A DNA stretch of 64,000 bases from Pomphorhynchus laevis (taxonomy: Eukaryota; Acanthocephala; Palaeacanthocephala; Echinorhynchida; Pomphorhynchidae): positions 124,001 to 188,000 of the forward strand of contig WNNJ02002413.1 of the NCBI GenBank assembly GCA_012934845.2. Direction: 5' to 3'. This document shows positions 1 to 12,000 of this stretch, piece after piece; the stretch's first letter is position 1; every line of letters starts with the position of its first letter. The position numbers were made by a program, and so were the translations under genes. Below the pieces are notes generated by a model, which was not told the origin of the DNA, searched no databases, and saw nothing but the letters and a program-made list of their open reading frames with translations.

Positions 1-1015
1 ATCTCCACTCTGTTCACAATTCTCGCAGGCAACCCGAGAAACCTAGGAGAAGAGATCACAAAAGGAATGGAGATACGGTCAAATGCAGCAGAAAAGTCGA
101 GGAAAACAGCCACAACTAGACGATGGCTATTATCACGACAAAACTGCTACACCTCACAAACTGTTGAATGGACCGAGCGACCTTTGACGAGCCCATGAAA
201 ACCTGGAGGGATCAAATTACGCCTACTTAAATGGTCGCGGATTTTACGCGCAAGCGCTTTTTCGTAAATCGACACGAGGGCATTTTGAATCGAAATGGGT
301 CGCAGATCTTTAGGGCATGATCAGGATTTTTTCTTAGGAATAAAAACACGCTTACTAATATTGATGCCTGCTACATCGGATGGGGATGCTAAAAGCATTG
401 TGACGGCCACCTCTCTTCTCTGATCAGCTGTCAAAAGCTGACAGACCCGAGAAGAAAGTGGAGCGACGGATTTGGAGGTGCCCGGGAGTGGACCCCAGGA
501 GTTAAGGATATCCGTAACAGATAGATCCCTACTCCTGAAGTTACACCAAGGCGGGATTGGTTGAGGTGATTGAGTGGCTCCATAGTTGTGTAGGGCTAGT
601 GACTCCTCCAAAACTTTATCAAGGCCTACAAACTTCTCCTTCTTGAAAATATTCTAAAAGGAAGACTGAGAAGGACCAAGGCGAGCAATGCTCGTCCTAT
701 CCTTATTCAGCTGGAACCTATATCTAGTGCTCCAGTATTCATTCGAGAGAGCCTGTCTGGCGGAAACAGAGAGATTAGGGAGGTTAAGCAATTTCGCTAG
801 GACCTTGAGTTTCGTCGGAGTGGGATTGTATATACGACCTTTATAGGTAGTCGATAAAATCGCGGTAGCTTGCGAAAAGAGGTAGGAATGAAATTCGGTC
901 AGACTCTCATTTCCTATTCTGGGAAAGAGTTGGATAGCCGCTTGAAAGAAGGCCACTCTGATAGGATCAAAGTGAAACCTCCTTCAAAGCAACATATCTT
1001 CCTCAATTCTCCAAC
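1..1015 (-). mobile_element. LINE reverse-transcriptase fragment, cut by the window edge
   Basis: The minus strand reads, with interruptions, through a pre-RT region and the first RT blocks of a non-LTR retrotransposon. Visible pieces: FIPKKKS followed by CPKDLRPISIQNALVS (RT block 2 type), EKALARKIRDHL, GFHGLVKGRSVHSTV, then VVAVFLDFSAAFDRI (the FxDxxxAFD catalytic block A) near position 100. The catalytic YADD block would lie outside the window. The frame is broken in several places, so it is a dead copy. The clade is not certain. Confidence 0.75.
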
Positions 1016-1073
1016 GAATTAGGTCATGAGGAGGTGGACAATTGCTGGCGCGACTGCTCTGTGCAGAGGGGTT

Positions 1074-1960
1074 TTAACAGCCACCTCGAGTGAAGCAGTA
1101 AAATGTCGAGGATAGAATTTGTTGATGTGCAATGAAAGGTAGGGGATGGGGGTTTGTGAATAAGATAACCGTTCCAACGACAGAACTGATCCAACGACCA
1201 GTTCTGTCGTTAAAATCCTTAAGTGCCAGGCGGGACACAACTGCGCGCATGTAAAATCGTGCGGATACCAGTAAACTTTTATGTAGTGTGGTTTGCCAGC
1301 CATTTGTTGTTTTATAAAGCTTTGTATCAAGGAAAGCTGTAATATTTTGGACACTATATGTAAATCGAAGTTCGCTCATGTTGCTTAGGTTATCAATGAA
1401 TGTTTGTAAGCTCTCAGCACCATGTGTTTATATGGCAAAGACATTATCAATATAGCGCCACCGAACCATTGGTTAAAGGGTTGTGTTGCATATGTATGTT
1501 TCAAAAGAACTGTATGGAGTACTGTTCTTGTGAATCTTAGGCAGCATATTAAACGGCTCTGACTTTGATCCGTTCTTCGAAAGTCTTTGCATCTTATTCA
1601 TATTAAGAACATTTTATCGAACAGCCTTTGCTAATATAAGTGAAACATTTGTATACACTTGAGCCAAATCGTCGTCGCCTGCTTTTCTATATGTATCAGA
1701 ATTCAATTGCGTAATCCTTCCTTAACATATTCTTCTTTAGACTAGTGTACGATTTTACCACCCTTATCTGCAGGTTTTATTATTATATCAGTTATTGATT
1801 TCAGACTTCCGATAGCTTTCCAAATATTCGTCGGTAGTACATGTTTAAAATCTTTGTTCGGTTTGATAACTCTGTATCGATTGAATAAACTTTTCCCGTA
1901 GAATTAATTGCTTTTACCTTAATTTGAGAGCATGAAGATCGATTGAACTCTGGACTGGTG
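1074..1960 (-). mobile_element. Canonical Penelope-like element remnant (RT part)
   Basis: Decayed PLE on the minus strand, read in pieces. Near 1750-1790 there is a KPADKGGKIV-like block (PLE RT1); near 1500-1560 a LPKIHKNSTPYSSFE-like block (PLE RT2-3); near 1290-1375 FTYSVQNITAFLDTKLYK, the (I/F)xFLDxxxYK block typical after the PLE catalytic region. This is a different, more canonical family than the abundant PLE elsewhere in the window. It has several interruptions and no visible GIY-YIG domain. Confidence 0.65.
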
Positions 1961-2385
1961 ATCATGTGATGGATGCTTATAATTCTATTGAATAGTTGTT
2001 AGTCACACAAGATGACTTTCGCATTGAAAACCAGCTACTGAATTCTTCCTTCATGACTTCCAATTCCATACACCCTGATTAATAACTGCCCCATTGCCAC
2101 ATCCATTTTCGTTTCGCCCGCTTTCTTCAACATATTGGTAGCCCCGGGTTCATCATATGGCTGATTACCAACTAACTCTTCTCCTTTCCAAAATTTGATT
2201 CATCCGAGATTCAAGCTGTTACCATCAGATTTCACATAGTATATGAAACCTTATATCATGATCTGCAGAAACTACATTGTCCGATATGCTCTCTGACATG
2301 CTTAGCATAGATTATTTAGTGTGAGATCGTGAAGATCGATTGAAATCGGGACTGATGGAATTAGAAGTCATGGAGGAAGGATTCT
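1930..2385. repeat. Repeat cluster flanking the canonical PLE
   Basis: A short direct repeat (GAAGATCGATTGAA at about 1932 and 2332) and an inverted repeat (about 2040-2069 against 2353-2382, sharing GAATTCTTCCTTCATGACTT with small differences). The enclosed 2070-2330 is less AT-rich than its surroundings but I see no open frame. Such arrangements occur at PLE ends; that link is inferred. Confidence 0.45.
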
Positions 2386-4189
2386 AAACTTATTATGGTT
2401 ATTGTGCCATATTATTTTTGCTTGATAAGGATTCTATAATATCCATCAACTTCAAGAAAGTTTACTTTGACATGAATGCAAATCTTTATTATTATTGAAA
2501 GTGATTGTTTGTCTACATCAAGTCAAATTTCCAATCGAATTAATAAAATTAGGTTGTTAATTAAGCGTTGCATATAATAAGTAAATATTATAATTAAATA
2601 TTATAATTTAATAAACATTACGTAAATATGGGTAAAATTTTAGCTTGTCAATTTGGAACGCAATGGACAAATTTCAATCTACTTATAGTCATTATAAACT
2701 TCAACAATTGAAATTAATCATACAAAATCAATTAAAACAGTATTTACTGATCCAGTAGGTTTGTGGCGATTTTGATTCAATGGGATTAATTATTAACTTA
2801 AGTTAAAACTTTGACTGTAGTCTAAAATAAACTAAAAAATTTGTAACTCCTTTTTCAAACGATTTACAATTCACATCTGAATTAGCAATCTGTTTGATTA
2901 GCAGAAACATTCATTGTAGTGTTGCCATTTAAACTGTATAACGGTACATTTGAATTCTTCAAATGTGAAGTATTTCTCTCCACTATAACCCAACAACACC
3001 TGTTTAAAAATATGCATATATAATGATAATTCTAAAACCAATTTTTATATTTGGAAAATAACAAATATTTTTCGGAACCAATAATATAATTTGATTATAT
3101 TTTTAATCACCGGGTGTATGATGATCACCATTATAATACTTTGATTATAATTTTTTTCTTTATTGTGATGACACAGTAAATCATTATATCTCAGGATCGT
3201 AAACCTTTACCCAAATGGTTAAATCATTAAACGAATAAGTATCCAGGCCATCGAAATGATTTTATTTGACACTAAAGCCCGGTGTATGATGATATATTTG
3301 GCACTAAAGCCGAGCTGCCAGATTAAACTGATTAAATTAGCATGGAATTGTTAAACAGCAGCGGATTTCCCAGCCCAAAACTCTTTTTGAAATTGCTTTG
3401 ATAATTCTGAATTAACTTTTTAAAAATAATGAAGTACTAATGAAATAAAAAAAAGTAAATTATAGTAAAGATAAACTATTTTTCAAATAAGCAGAACCTT
3501 ATTACCATGAAATGTTCAATTTATTATAATTTTTATCAATAATTGGTTTTAAAAGGACCGCTCAAAGTAGCCTGATAACGAATTTTAATTTTGACCGTTT
3601 AAATAAATTTCTATCAGCTATTTAAAGAACAATAGTTTATGTGTAGATAGCAAGACGAAAATAAGCTTTTAAAACAATTAGCAGAAATTAGTAAATTTTA
3701 AAAGAATTAAAAAACTAAAATTTTTAGAGATCAACTACCTCTTTTTGGTCTTCTGGTGATGTTTCTAGCAATCGATTTAATACCTTCTTCAAAGAAATAA
3801 TGGCATCTCTCTTTGTCAACTCTTTGAACGCATTAATATCAAATTGACTTTTAAACCTCTTGTGTTGACCCTATTCAATGGAATGACATGTCAAATCTAT
3901 TTAGAATAAATTTAAGCCTACATCATTTAGATTAATCTCCATTTCTAATTAAGATTTTTCCGTAGGATATTTATTAAAATTGCAGCTCAATCTGTTAAAT
4001 TTCTTCTAAAATTAAACAAAATTTGTGATATTTGAAAAAATTTTAACAAAATATTAATGTAGCAGAAAACATAGCATCAAGTTGTAAACTGTCTTGTTAA
4101 AGATTTGGAAAAAGTTCAAGTTGCTTTTAAAAAAATAGAGCAATGCAACGCTGCACAGCGATTAAGATTTTACTGTTGACCTTAGTTTA
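2385..4189. other. AT-rich stretch, no gene seen
   Basis: No supportable coding sequence on either strand. Small internal duplications occur, for example CCGGGTGTATGATGAT at about 3110 and a close match at about 3280, and TTGGCACTAAAGCC-like pieces around 3270-3312. Confidence 0.5.
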
Positions 4190-4305
4190 GATAATGACCT
4201 TTGTTTTAAAGTAATAAAACATTTAAATAATGACCTTTGTTTCAAAGTAATGATAAAACATTAAAGTAATGACCTTTGTTTCAAAGTAATGTTTAAATTA
4301 CTGTG
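4190..4305. repeat. Three-copy tandem repeat, unit about 40 bp
   Basis: Three tandem units share AATGACCTTTGTTTCAAAGT. Each contains the near-palindrome CTTTGTTTCAAAG. The copies differ by short indels in the AT spacer. Confidence 0.8.
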
Positions 4306-4348
4306 GATTAATTATGTAAATGAGAGAAACTGAATATGTGATTATACA

Positions 4349-4420
4349 TAGTTTCAGTATTTCTGACAGAGGTTATGTTACCGGGGAAACAGTCCACAGG
4401 TCAATAATAAATTGTTAGTA
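4349..4420 (+). repeat. Dispersed 70-bp repeat module, copy 1
   Basis: Begins TTTCAGTATTTCTGACAGAG and continues to a shared TCCACAGGTCAATAATA. The same module recurs at about 11280-11340 and 11858-11975. In this copy and the third it lies next to the 3' terminus of the abundant PLE (CAGATAACTGAGT, in plus orientation). Confidence 0.7.
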
Positions 4421-4429
4421 GAATAAATC

Positions 4430-5630
4430 AGATCAGATAACTGAGTCTGTGCATCTTATACTATAAATAAATTAAAAATAAGGACAAATAATTATAAATA
4501 ATAAATAATTATATAAGATTTTATATAATTATAATGAAAAATTTATTATTAAAATTTAAATATTAGAATTTGTATTTATTATAAGATATTATATATGTAC
4601 TATACATAAAACAAATAGATACATCGCATATTATAGACTAAACTTATATATTATATAATTAAATGATTATAATTTAAATAATAATAAAAGATTTTATTAT
4701 ATCGTTATATAAAATAACGATAGAATTTATAATTTAAATTTAAAATAGACGTCAAATGTTATGAATTGACTAATAAATAACGAAGTATTAGAATAAGAAT
4801 TAGAGGTTATTAGGAGGAACTGCTATGCTATCAGGTTTCGGCCCCTATTCATCGACCCAGCATAGCACCGGGGCCAAATACAAGTCTGATTAATGACGTA
4901 TTTACTCTGACTAAATTTGAAATTTTTGTTTTTTTTTGTTGCGACACGCCATTATTCTCACTAGTATTTATCCTATTTTTGATACCCACATGATACTGGT
5001 GGGTATCATGCTGATTAGTAGAGGTCATCATGAGGAACTGCTAAGTTATGAGGTTTCGGCCCCTATTCATCGACCCAGCATAGCACCGGGGCCAAATACA
5101 AGTCTGATTAATGACGTATTTACTCTGACTAAATTTGAAATTTTTGTTTTTTTTTGTTGCGACACGCCATTATTCTCACTAGTATTTATCCTATTTTTGA
5201 TACCCACATGATACTGGTGGGTATCATGCTGATTAGTAGAGGTACATGAGGAACTGTAATTATGAGGTTTCGGCCCCTATTTCTTGATCCAACATCGCAG
5301 CGAGGCTCAAATACGTGTTAATGAAGTATTTCCGCTGATGACATTTGATTATTTAGTATCTTATTATAATACAAAATGTATTTTGACCCTTATGTCTAAA
5401 CTCAACATTCAGGCTCAAGTTTGGGCCCCTATTACTCACCTTAACATATCAGTTCAAGTTTAGGCGTTTATTTCTCGACCTTACATAGCAGCGGGATCAA
5501 ATACGTGCTAATATTGTATTTCCTCACTTAACATTTGAGTATCTAGTATCTTATTCTAATACAAAGTATATTATTTAGTATCCGTAAAAAATTTCGGTTA
5601 AGAATGGTTCGCTCAAGTTTTCAAATAATG
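4430..5630 (-). repeat. Cluster of PLE 3' ends, including a 217-bp tandem array
   Basis: Starts at the PLE terminus motif (AGATAACTGAGTCTG, plus strand) and holds several copies of the PLE 3' region. Three units begin GAGGAACTG at about 4815, 5032 and 5248, a period near 217 bp. The first two are almost identical and the third has diverged. A fourth partial unit lies at about 5430-5630. Each includes the GGTTTCGGCCCC ... GGGGCC pairing core, weakened in the last units. Reading frames here are by-products of the repeat. Confidence 0.75.
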
Positions 5631-6320
5631 TTCTAAAAATATAATGTGATACATTTTTAAATTCGTGACAAACTCTGTGGTTATTAATCAATGGATTACA
5701 TCCATTATTCATCCAACCACTAAAATTTTATATTTTTAAAAATAACAAATACATGACAAAATATTTCTCTAAAGCCGAATGTTTTATAGCTTGTCAAAAA
5801 CAATACAATACCATAGTTGTACGAAAATACATTTAAATCATTTCATCAGATGATTTAGACATCTGATAATCTATAAATGATTAGATAAATATGCTAATTT
5901 ATAAATGATTAGATAATCATTTATAATCACTGATAATTTAAAAGTGATAATCAAAAGACATTTTTATTGTCATTTCTCAGAAATCTTCTGATTTCTTGAG
6001 AGGTTTCAGGTGAAAAATACATTTATTATGAATCTGAAAAATTTGATATTTGATATTTTATATTTAAAAATTGATATTTGCTTAAATTGAATAAAGCTAA
6101 TTTTTAATTAAAACGAATAACTGCAATCATTGAACAATTCAAATCAGTTAACTGATTAGCTTATATTATTATAAGCTAATCAGTATATATTATCATATAT
6201 TATTAATATTTAATATATTAATAAATTATTAATATATTATTAACCTTTCATTTTGCCTTTCACACTGATATTTTAAATGATAATATCTTCTTATTATCAT
6301 TTTGCCTTTGACATCTAACG
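5630..6320. other. AT-rich stretch, no gene seen
   Basis: Simple AT-rich sequence with short local duplications (ATAATC/TGATTA and TTAATATATTA runs). No frames worth annotating. It is the apparent target region of the LINE that follows. Confidence 0.5.
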
Positions 6321-6341
6321 AAGTAATGTGATCTCTATATC

Positions 6342-7883
6342 ATGAAAAATAATAAAGCTGGAGGTCCGGACAACTTTTGTGTCGAGCATTTAAAATATAC
6401 CGTCGATTTTCTTTCAGATTATTGGTGTAAATTATTCAATGCTTTTCTCTGTGATTTTCCAATTCCTACGTCTTGGCGAGACGGATTGATAAAAATTCTC
6501 TATAAAGGTAAGGGTGATTATAAATCCTTGGGTTCTTATCGGGGCATCGCAATTCTAAATCACTCTTATAAGCTTCTGACACACATGATGCTAATGCGTT
6601 TATTGCATTTTCGTGGGCACTTTTTACCTGGAGAGCAGTTTGGATTTCGTCAACATCAGTCGACTCTCGATGCATTACAAATTGTGAGACACGAGATCTT
6701 AAACTGTTTTAGTAAGCACATTCCATTGTATGCAATTTTCATAGATTTCAAGCAGGCTTTTGATTTGGTGAATCGTGAACTATTGCTCAGAAAGCATAAC
6801 GATAAGGCTACTATTAACGATCAATTCCTCAACCTTCTGCATTCTGTTCTACAACCTAATCGTCTGAAGATCTTAAATGGTCTGGAATTGTCAGATTCTT
6901 TTGTAGCAAACCGAGGTGTTCTGCAAGGCGACCCTTTGAGCCCGCTGCTGTTTTCTCTATTTATTCTTTATTTACCTGAATATCTTCGCGGTTCGACTCC
7001 CGACATTAAATGTGTCCTTTATGCAGACGACCTTGTGATATTAACGAAGTCTTTGTCATCAGCTCAAGCGTCTTTGGATGCCTTATCCCGCTACTGCGTG
7101 ATCCATCAACTTATTGTTAATATTAATAAATCTAAGGTTATAAAGTTCAGAAGAGGAGGCCCCCTTCGTCGTCGGGATCGTCTTTCTTATAGAACCGATG
7201 TTCTGGAGTTCTGTAGTAGTTATTGCTACTTAGGTGTCTTACTAACCTCAAAATGGTCGTTCACTAAACATCTTGATAGTAAATTGGCAAGATTAGTCTT
7301 GGCTTCCACTTTTGCCAGGAAGTTAGGTTCTTTGTCCTTCGAAGGAGCACTCTCTTATTTTAAGATTATGTTATTACCGATTGTTCAGTATGCTTTACGA
7401 ATATTTTGGCAAGATTTGTCTCAGGTCAATTTCAAACAAATCGACAAATGTCTTTGGGGTTACTTGAAGCGAGTAATAGGAGTGTCAGCGAAATGTTCTT
7501 CATCGCTTGTTGCTACACTTGCTAAGTTAGAACCTTGTTCGCTTCATTTGTGTAACACAATGAATCTTGGGAGGACTTCTGCTTTTCTCTCTAATCTAGC
7601 CTCTTTTTACTCAAAAGTTGCCCTCATAAGTCCGCAAGCATATTTAACGCCTGTACACACTCAGCAGCAATGGCGTTTTCCCCATTCGTCAAAGAGACCA
7701 TTTGTATGGAGAGCATCCATCCATGGATACCATGACAAATTTTGTTGCATCCGAATACCTCTGCACAAATGGTCCTGTCTGTGTAATTGCAGTTTTTGCA
7801 AGGAATCTTGTAATTCCCTTTTACATGTATTTTCCTGCTCTGAATTATCTAAGTTGACTCTGGTCCGGATTGACTTGATGTGA
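6342..7883 (+). CDS. LINE reverse transcriptase, 513 codons, 5'-truncated element
   Basis: Open frame encoding most of a non-LTR retrotransposon RT. Visible blocks: AGGPD (RT block 1) at residues 6-10; SYRGIAILN at about 65-73; FGFRQHQST at 100-108; catalytic AIFIDFKQAFD at 131-141; GVLQGDPLSPLLF at 192-204; catalytic VLYADDLVIL at 225-234. A Cys/His cluster (C-x-C-x2-C-x3-C ... H-x4-C) sits near residues 480-497, as in many LINE C-termini. The N-terminal endonuclease is missing, so the copy is 5'-truncated, as LINE insertions usually are. The RT frame is intact, suggesting a fairly young insertion. Codon use is much less AT-biased than the flanks. The clade is not fixed. Confidence 0.88.
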   Translation: MKNNKAGGPDNFCVEHLKYTVDFLSDYWCKLFNAFLCDFPIPTSWRDGLIKILYKGKGDYKSLGSYRGIAILNHSYKLLTHMMLMRLLHFRGHFLPGEQFGFRQHQSTLDALQIVRHEILNCFSKHIPLYAIFIDFKQAFDLVNRELLLRKHNDKATINDQFLNLLHSVLQPNRLKILNGLELSDSFVANRGVLQGDPLSPLLFSLFILYLPEYLRGSTPDIKCVLYADDLVILTKSLSSAQASLDALSRYCVIHQLIVNINKSKVIKFRRGGPLRRRDRLSYRTDVLEFCSSYCYLGVLLTSKWSFTKHLDSKLARLVLASTFARKLGSLSFEGALSYFKIMLLPIVQYALRIFWQDLSQVNFKQIDKCLWGYLKRVIGVSAKCSSSLVATLAKLEPCSLHLCNTMNLGRTSAFLSNLASFYSKVALISPQAYLTPVHTQQQWRFPHSSKRPFVWRASIHGYHDKFCCIRIPLHKWSCLCNCSFCKESCNSLLHVFSCSELSKLTLVRIDLM

Positions 7884-7990
7884 CTGTCGGTTTTATGCTT
7901 TTTGTATTTTTGATATTTTTGCTATTTTTTATCACCCAATGCTGAGAAGCAACAAAGTGTAAATAAATCTCTCTCATTAATATATTATTA
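7884..7990 (+). mobile_element. 3' untranslated tail of the LINE
   Basis: Follows the RT stop codon: a T-rich stretch, then CAATGCTGAGAAGCAACAAA and an AATAAA-containing end near 7965. Sequence after about 7980 resembles that before the element (TTAATATATTATTAA with a nearby CAGTATATAT), consistent with a target duplication in AT-rich DNA, though low complexity makes exact borders unsafe. Confidence 0.5.
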
Positions 7991-8460
7991 ATCAGTATAT
8001 ATCATTAATAATATTATATTAGTATTATTGTATATTATATTATCATATATTATATTACATTATAAAAATAATTATAAATAATACATTTAATATAATAACA
8101 TTTATTAATATAATTATTTAATAATTATTAATAAAAAAATATTAAAATTTAAAAGATCAAATAAAAGACTGTATTGCAAAATCTTCTAGAAATCCAACGG
8201 AAAGTAGTTTGTTCAATAAGTAGTTTGCCAAATCAATGATGTTGTTGAAGCAAATTATATGCGGGGACGAGAAACAATAAAGCGCAATTGGTACATTTTG
8301 GTACAAATTGAATTTAATTTTTTTCTTGGTGGAACTGTAAGTAGCTCCATCCACATTTGGCACATAAAATAAATTTAATTCTACTCTAATTATACACTAT
8401 TAATTCATATGAATCTGAAACATTTGGTAGAAATTTGATATGAATAAAGAAATGTTTCGT
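7990..8460. other. AT-rich stretch, no gene seen
   Basis: Simple TTAATATATTA-type sequence, then unremarkable AT-rich DNA. A 68-codon minus-strand frame at 8157-8363 has no recognisable features. Confidence 0.4.
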
Positions 8461-8464
8461 TAAA

Positions 8465-9005
8465 AAATGCACAAACATTCCTACGAATTAGTAGACTATT
8501 TACCTACCAGTCTGACACTTTTGAAATATATTTTCACATCAGATCATCTAATATGTGAAATGAAATGATGTTATACTTCTTTATGCTTCAATCCTAAACA
8601 TGTGTCTGCAAACTAGTGTATAAATATCGTCACGAACCAGTTGCAACAACACGATCTAACCAACGGCATCATCCTGCGCTGACGATAGTACTTAGTGGAT
8701 CTTTAGTGCGCAGACACTGAGCATTAACGTTTCAACATGCTGTAATACTATAAGGACTCCAGCTCGTTAATCACAAATTGCACGAAACTTTCCTACGAAT
8801 TAGTAGACTCCTTACTGGCCAGAGCAGATCATTTTAATCTGTAAAATGTAAGGATGTTATAATGCTCTATTCTTCAATCCTAAGCATTTTCTGCAAACTA
8901 CTGTACGTATATCGTCGCGAACTAGTTGCAACTAGATTTAAAATGACCTCATCTTGCGCCGGCGTTAGTAAATATAATCTGCGAAGACGTTTACCAGAAC
9001 TGAAC
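8465..9005. repeat. Diverged direct repeat pair, unit about 250-300 bp
   Basis: Copy A (about 8465-8740) and copy B (about 8770-9005) share ordered blocks: TTCCTACGAATTAGTAGACT, CTTCAATCCTAA, TCTGCAAACTA, ATATCGTC(A/G)CGAAC, and a GCG(C/T)TGACGATAGT / GCGCCGGCGTTAGT end. Divergence is substantial. The family is unidentified; there is no coding sequence. Confidence 0.7.
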
Positions 9006-9409
9006 TTGCAGAATGTCATATTTTGATTTTTTAGTAAATCCCAAATTTATAAATAATTCTTTTTAGTAAAATATTTTACCTTGTAAGTAATCGCATATAA
9101 ATAATTAAGTAAAGCTAACTTAATGACTGGGAACGAATATCCGTTACCTACTGATATAAAAGCATTTTAAAAAACATGTTTTACATACGATGTCAGGAAC
9201 TAACTCAAAATTTGATACCAAGTACATGCATTGGAAAGTTATCAAAATCTACAGATATCAAACAAATGATCAAATGTTATTTTTTCAAAGTCGCATGTCA
9301 ATAAAATCCACCGAAAAATTCCCCAAAAAAGATTAATTTTAAATAGCGATGCACATTGACATTGAAAATGTTTTTTCTTAATAACAACGAAACTATATGC
9401 AAAGTTACA

Positions 9410-9727
9410 TTGAAAAACACATCGTTGCTAAAAGATTAATTTATCACTGTCGAACGTAGCGTTTATATTTTCTTGTTATGGGAATGCAGCAAAAACAGCG
9501 AAAAGTATCTGCGCATATTTTCAGCAGAGCGAATTTTTAACAGAAGAAGCAATTTTATAAGAGACAATTTATTGTCTAATAAACATATGTACCTAGAGAT
9601 CCACGATGTGTGGCAAAATATTGTTAAAATTTCATGTCAATTTAACAAAATATTTTTTGAATGTCTTAAAATTATCTTTCATAAACCGACACACCTTTAT
9701 AACTCGAGAGTGCGCTCACATATGTAA
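9410..9727 (+). pseudogene. Open stretch of unknown origin, possible transposase tail
   Basis: A plus-strand frame of about 84 codons without an ATG at its start contains KYLRIFSAERIFNRRSNF and a following LLSNKHMYLEI. This faintly recalls the C-terminal dimerisation block of hAT transposases (SERxFSxxxxxxxRRxxxxxxxxxxLxFLK), but the match is weak. It could be chance. Confidence 0.2.
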
Positions 9728-10744
9728 ATATATCAATCCGATCAGATACCATTACCTTTAAAAGTATTCGTTTTTAAGTAGAAAACATTAAAAACGTTGT
9801 TTGACATTTAAAACGTTTGTTTTGTATTTGAATTTATAGACCAGGTGATGTAGCTAGAATAATGTTACAGAACTAAGTTGTTACTAAGTTAAAATAAATT
9901 TGATTTAAAGAAAAGTCGTAAAATAGATAATAATTATAATAATATAATTTTAATTATATTATTTTAATTATTAGAAAGTTATTAGAATTGATACGACATC
10001 CTGATCAGTAAACTATCCGAATGGCATACCCGTTAGATTACCGATAATTTCAGCAATTTAACAGACTAACAGACTAAACATTTGAGCAGACTAAACTGCC
10101 TACAGGCTTTGTCTTGTGTATTAATAATCATTTTAATTATATTATTTTAATTATATTAATTTTATTTATATTTATATATGTATTTATTTATAAACCAATC
10201 TGATTTTAGCAAAAGAAACAGATAAACTGTCATTTGAAATTATAAAATCAACATTAAATATTTTTCTTCAAACTCTTAAAGGTAGGATCAATGGTTAATG
10301 TAATGAATTCTTTTTAATAGCTTGTGAACCTTAACTATGAATGTTATCTTGAACATTTTATTCAAATGCATTTTACTTTAAAATATAAAAGTTAGCATCA
10401 ATAGCTAATGTAATGAATCCTTTTAATAAAAGGATTTTTATTGTATTTTAAATCACGAATTAAGCCTTTAATAATAAAAACTTAAATTACGAATAAAGAC
10501 TAATTTATATTTGATTTATTGTGTTTTAATAAAAAAGATCTTATAGTGTTTTGATTGATTTCGATGATTTGATATAAAAATTTTATATTCTCAGTATTCA
10601 TATGGTGAAATTTTTTAATTATTCGTTTGATTACTTTAACTGATTAATAACTAAATGTGTAAATTTGATTGAACTAATCCAAATGTACTATCAAAATTGA
10701 ATCATTCAATTGTTAAATTATAATTATGATGATGGAAAAAATTA
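9728..10744. other. AT-rich stretch, no gene seen
   Basis: No coding sequence supported. A short direct repeat (AATGTAATGAATTCTTTTTAATAG at about 10300, truncated here, and AATGTAATGAATCCTTTTAATA at about 10410) flanks about 110 bp. Confidence 0.45.
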
Positions 10745-11130
10745 ATCAGATCAGCTAAGTCTACGTATTTTATACTATATATAAATTAAAAAATAAAGAC
10801 CAATAATTATAAATAATAAATAATTATATAAGATTTTATATAATTTATATCTTAATTCAAAATTTATTATTCAAATTTAATAAAAAAAATCAATTTTTAT
10901 GAATTGTCTAATAAATAATAGACAATGAATTAGAATAAAGAAGGTAGGTAATCAGGATGAACTGCTATGTTATCAGGTTTCAGCCGCTATTCCGCAGCAA
11001 ACATAGCAGCGTGCCCAATATATATGACGTATTTCCTCAGATGAAATTTGATTATTTGAAGTATCTCATTCTAATACAAAGTATATTATTTACAATCCAT
11101 TTATAAAATTTTCCACATAAGAATTTAAAT
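10745..11130 (-). repeat. 5'-truncated PLE 3' end
   Basis: Starts at the shared terminus (AATCAGATCAGCTAAGTCTACG) and includes AATTGTCTAATAAATAATAGAC and the pairing core GAACTGCTATGTTATCAGGTTT. It ends in the TATTATTTACAATCCATTTAT stretch that abuts the coding end in longer copies. The second pairing arm (AACATAGCAG) has changed together with the first compared with the 4.8-kb copy. Confidence 0.75.
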
Positions 11131-11277
11131 TTATTTTTAAATATTTTGTTTATTTATATATTGTAAGTTTAATATTTTAATAATGTTTTGTAGATTTGTA
11201 ATTCACCCGTTTTAACAAATAGAAATAAAATTCATTCAACTTTATTAAAAATTAGCAGAAAAATAATGTCAAAATAC

Positions 11278-12000
11278 AAGTTTCAGTATTTCTGACAGAG
11301 GTTATTACCGACAATCAAAGTCCACAGGTCAATAATAACATGTCGGAAGAACGAATCTTATATTTATATCAAGTCAAAATTTAAAATTTGAAATTTTAAA
11401 TAAAAGTAAATTTTTATGAATTGACTAATAAATTACAGACGTTAGGCATTTATAAAAATATTTCGCTTAATACTTTAAATTTATTTTTAATAATATTTGT
11501 TGATTTTTAAATTGTAAATTTAATATTTTTATAATATTTTGTTAAATATTATAAATAAAAATATAATATTTTATATTAATTTTATTTATATTAATATTTT
11601 ATTAATATAAATAAAAATACAGATAAATTATAAATAATTATATAAGATTTTCTACAATTTATATTTGTATCAACTTAAAATTTTAAATTGAAATTTAAAA
11701 TAAATATCAATATTTATGAATTACCTAATTTTATTCATTGTAATTTGATTGTGTTTTTATTTTAAATTTAAATATGTAGACTCGGTTAGCTGATCTGATA
11801 ATAAGATCATAATAAATAAAAAGTGATTGAACGTCGATTTAATTCAAAAATCTAGACAGTTTCAGTATTTCTGGCAGAGGTTATTACCGGTAAACAATGT
11901 CATCTTCTTATGAATAAGAAGAATAAGAAAATTAAGAAGAAACAAAGTCCACAGGTCAATAATAACATGTCAGTAGAATAAATCAGATCAGATAACTGAG
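11278..12000. repeat. Mixed repeat zone: dispersed 70-bp module copies 2 and 3 with PLE end pieces
   Basis: Module copies at about 11280-11340 and 11858-11975 (the latter split by a short AAGAAG-rich insert). Between them lie partial PLE 3' sequences (TTTATGAATTGACTAATAAA at about 11412) and, at about 11776, the PLE terminus in the opposite orientation (GACTCGGTTAGCTGATCTG). A plus-orientation terminus follows at about 11985. Confidence 0.6.

Noticed and set aside
4849-5211. Short frames on both strands at 4849-5211
   Set aside because: Lie wholly in the tandem PLE-end repeat and reflect its unit.
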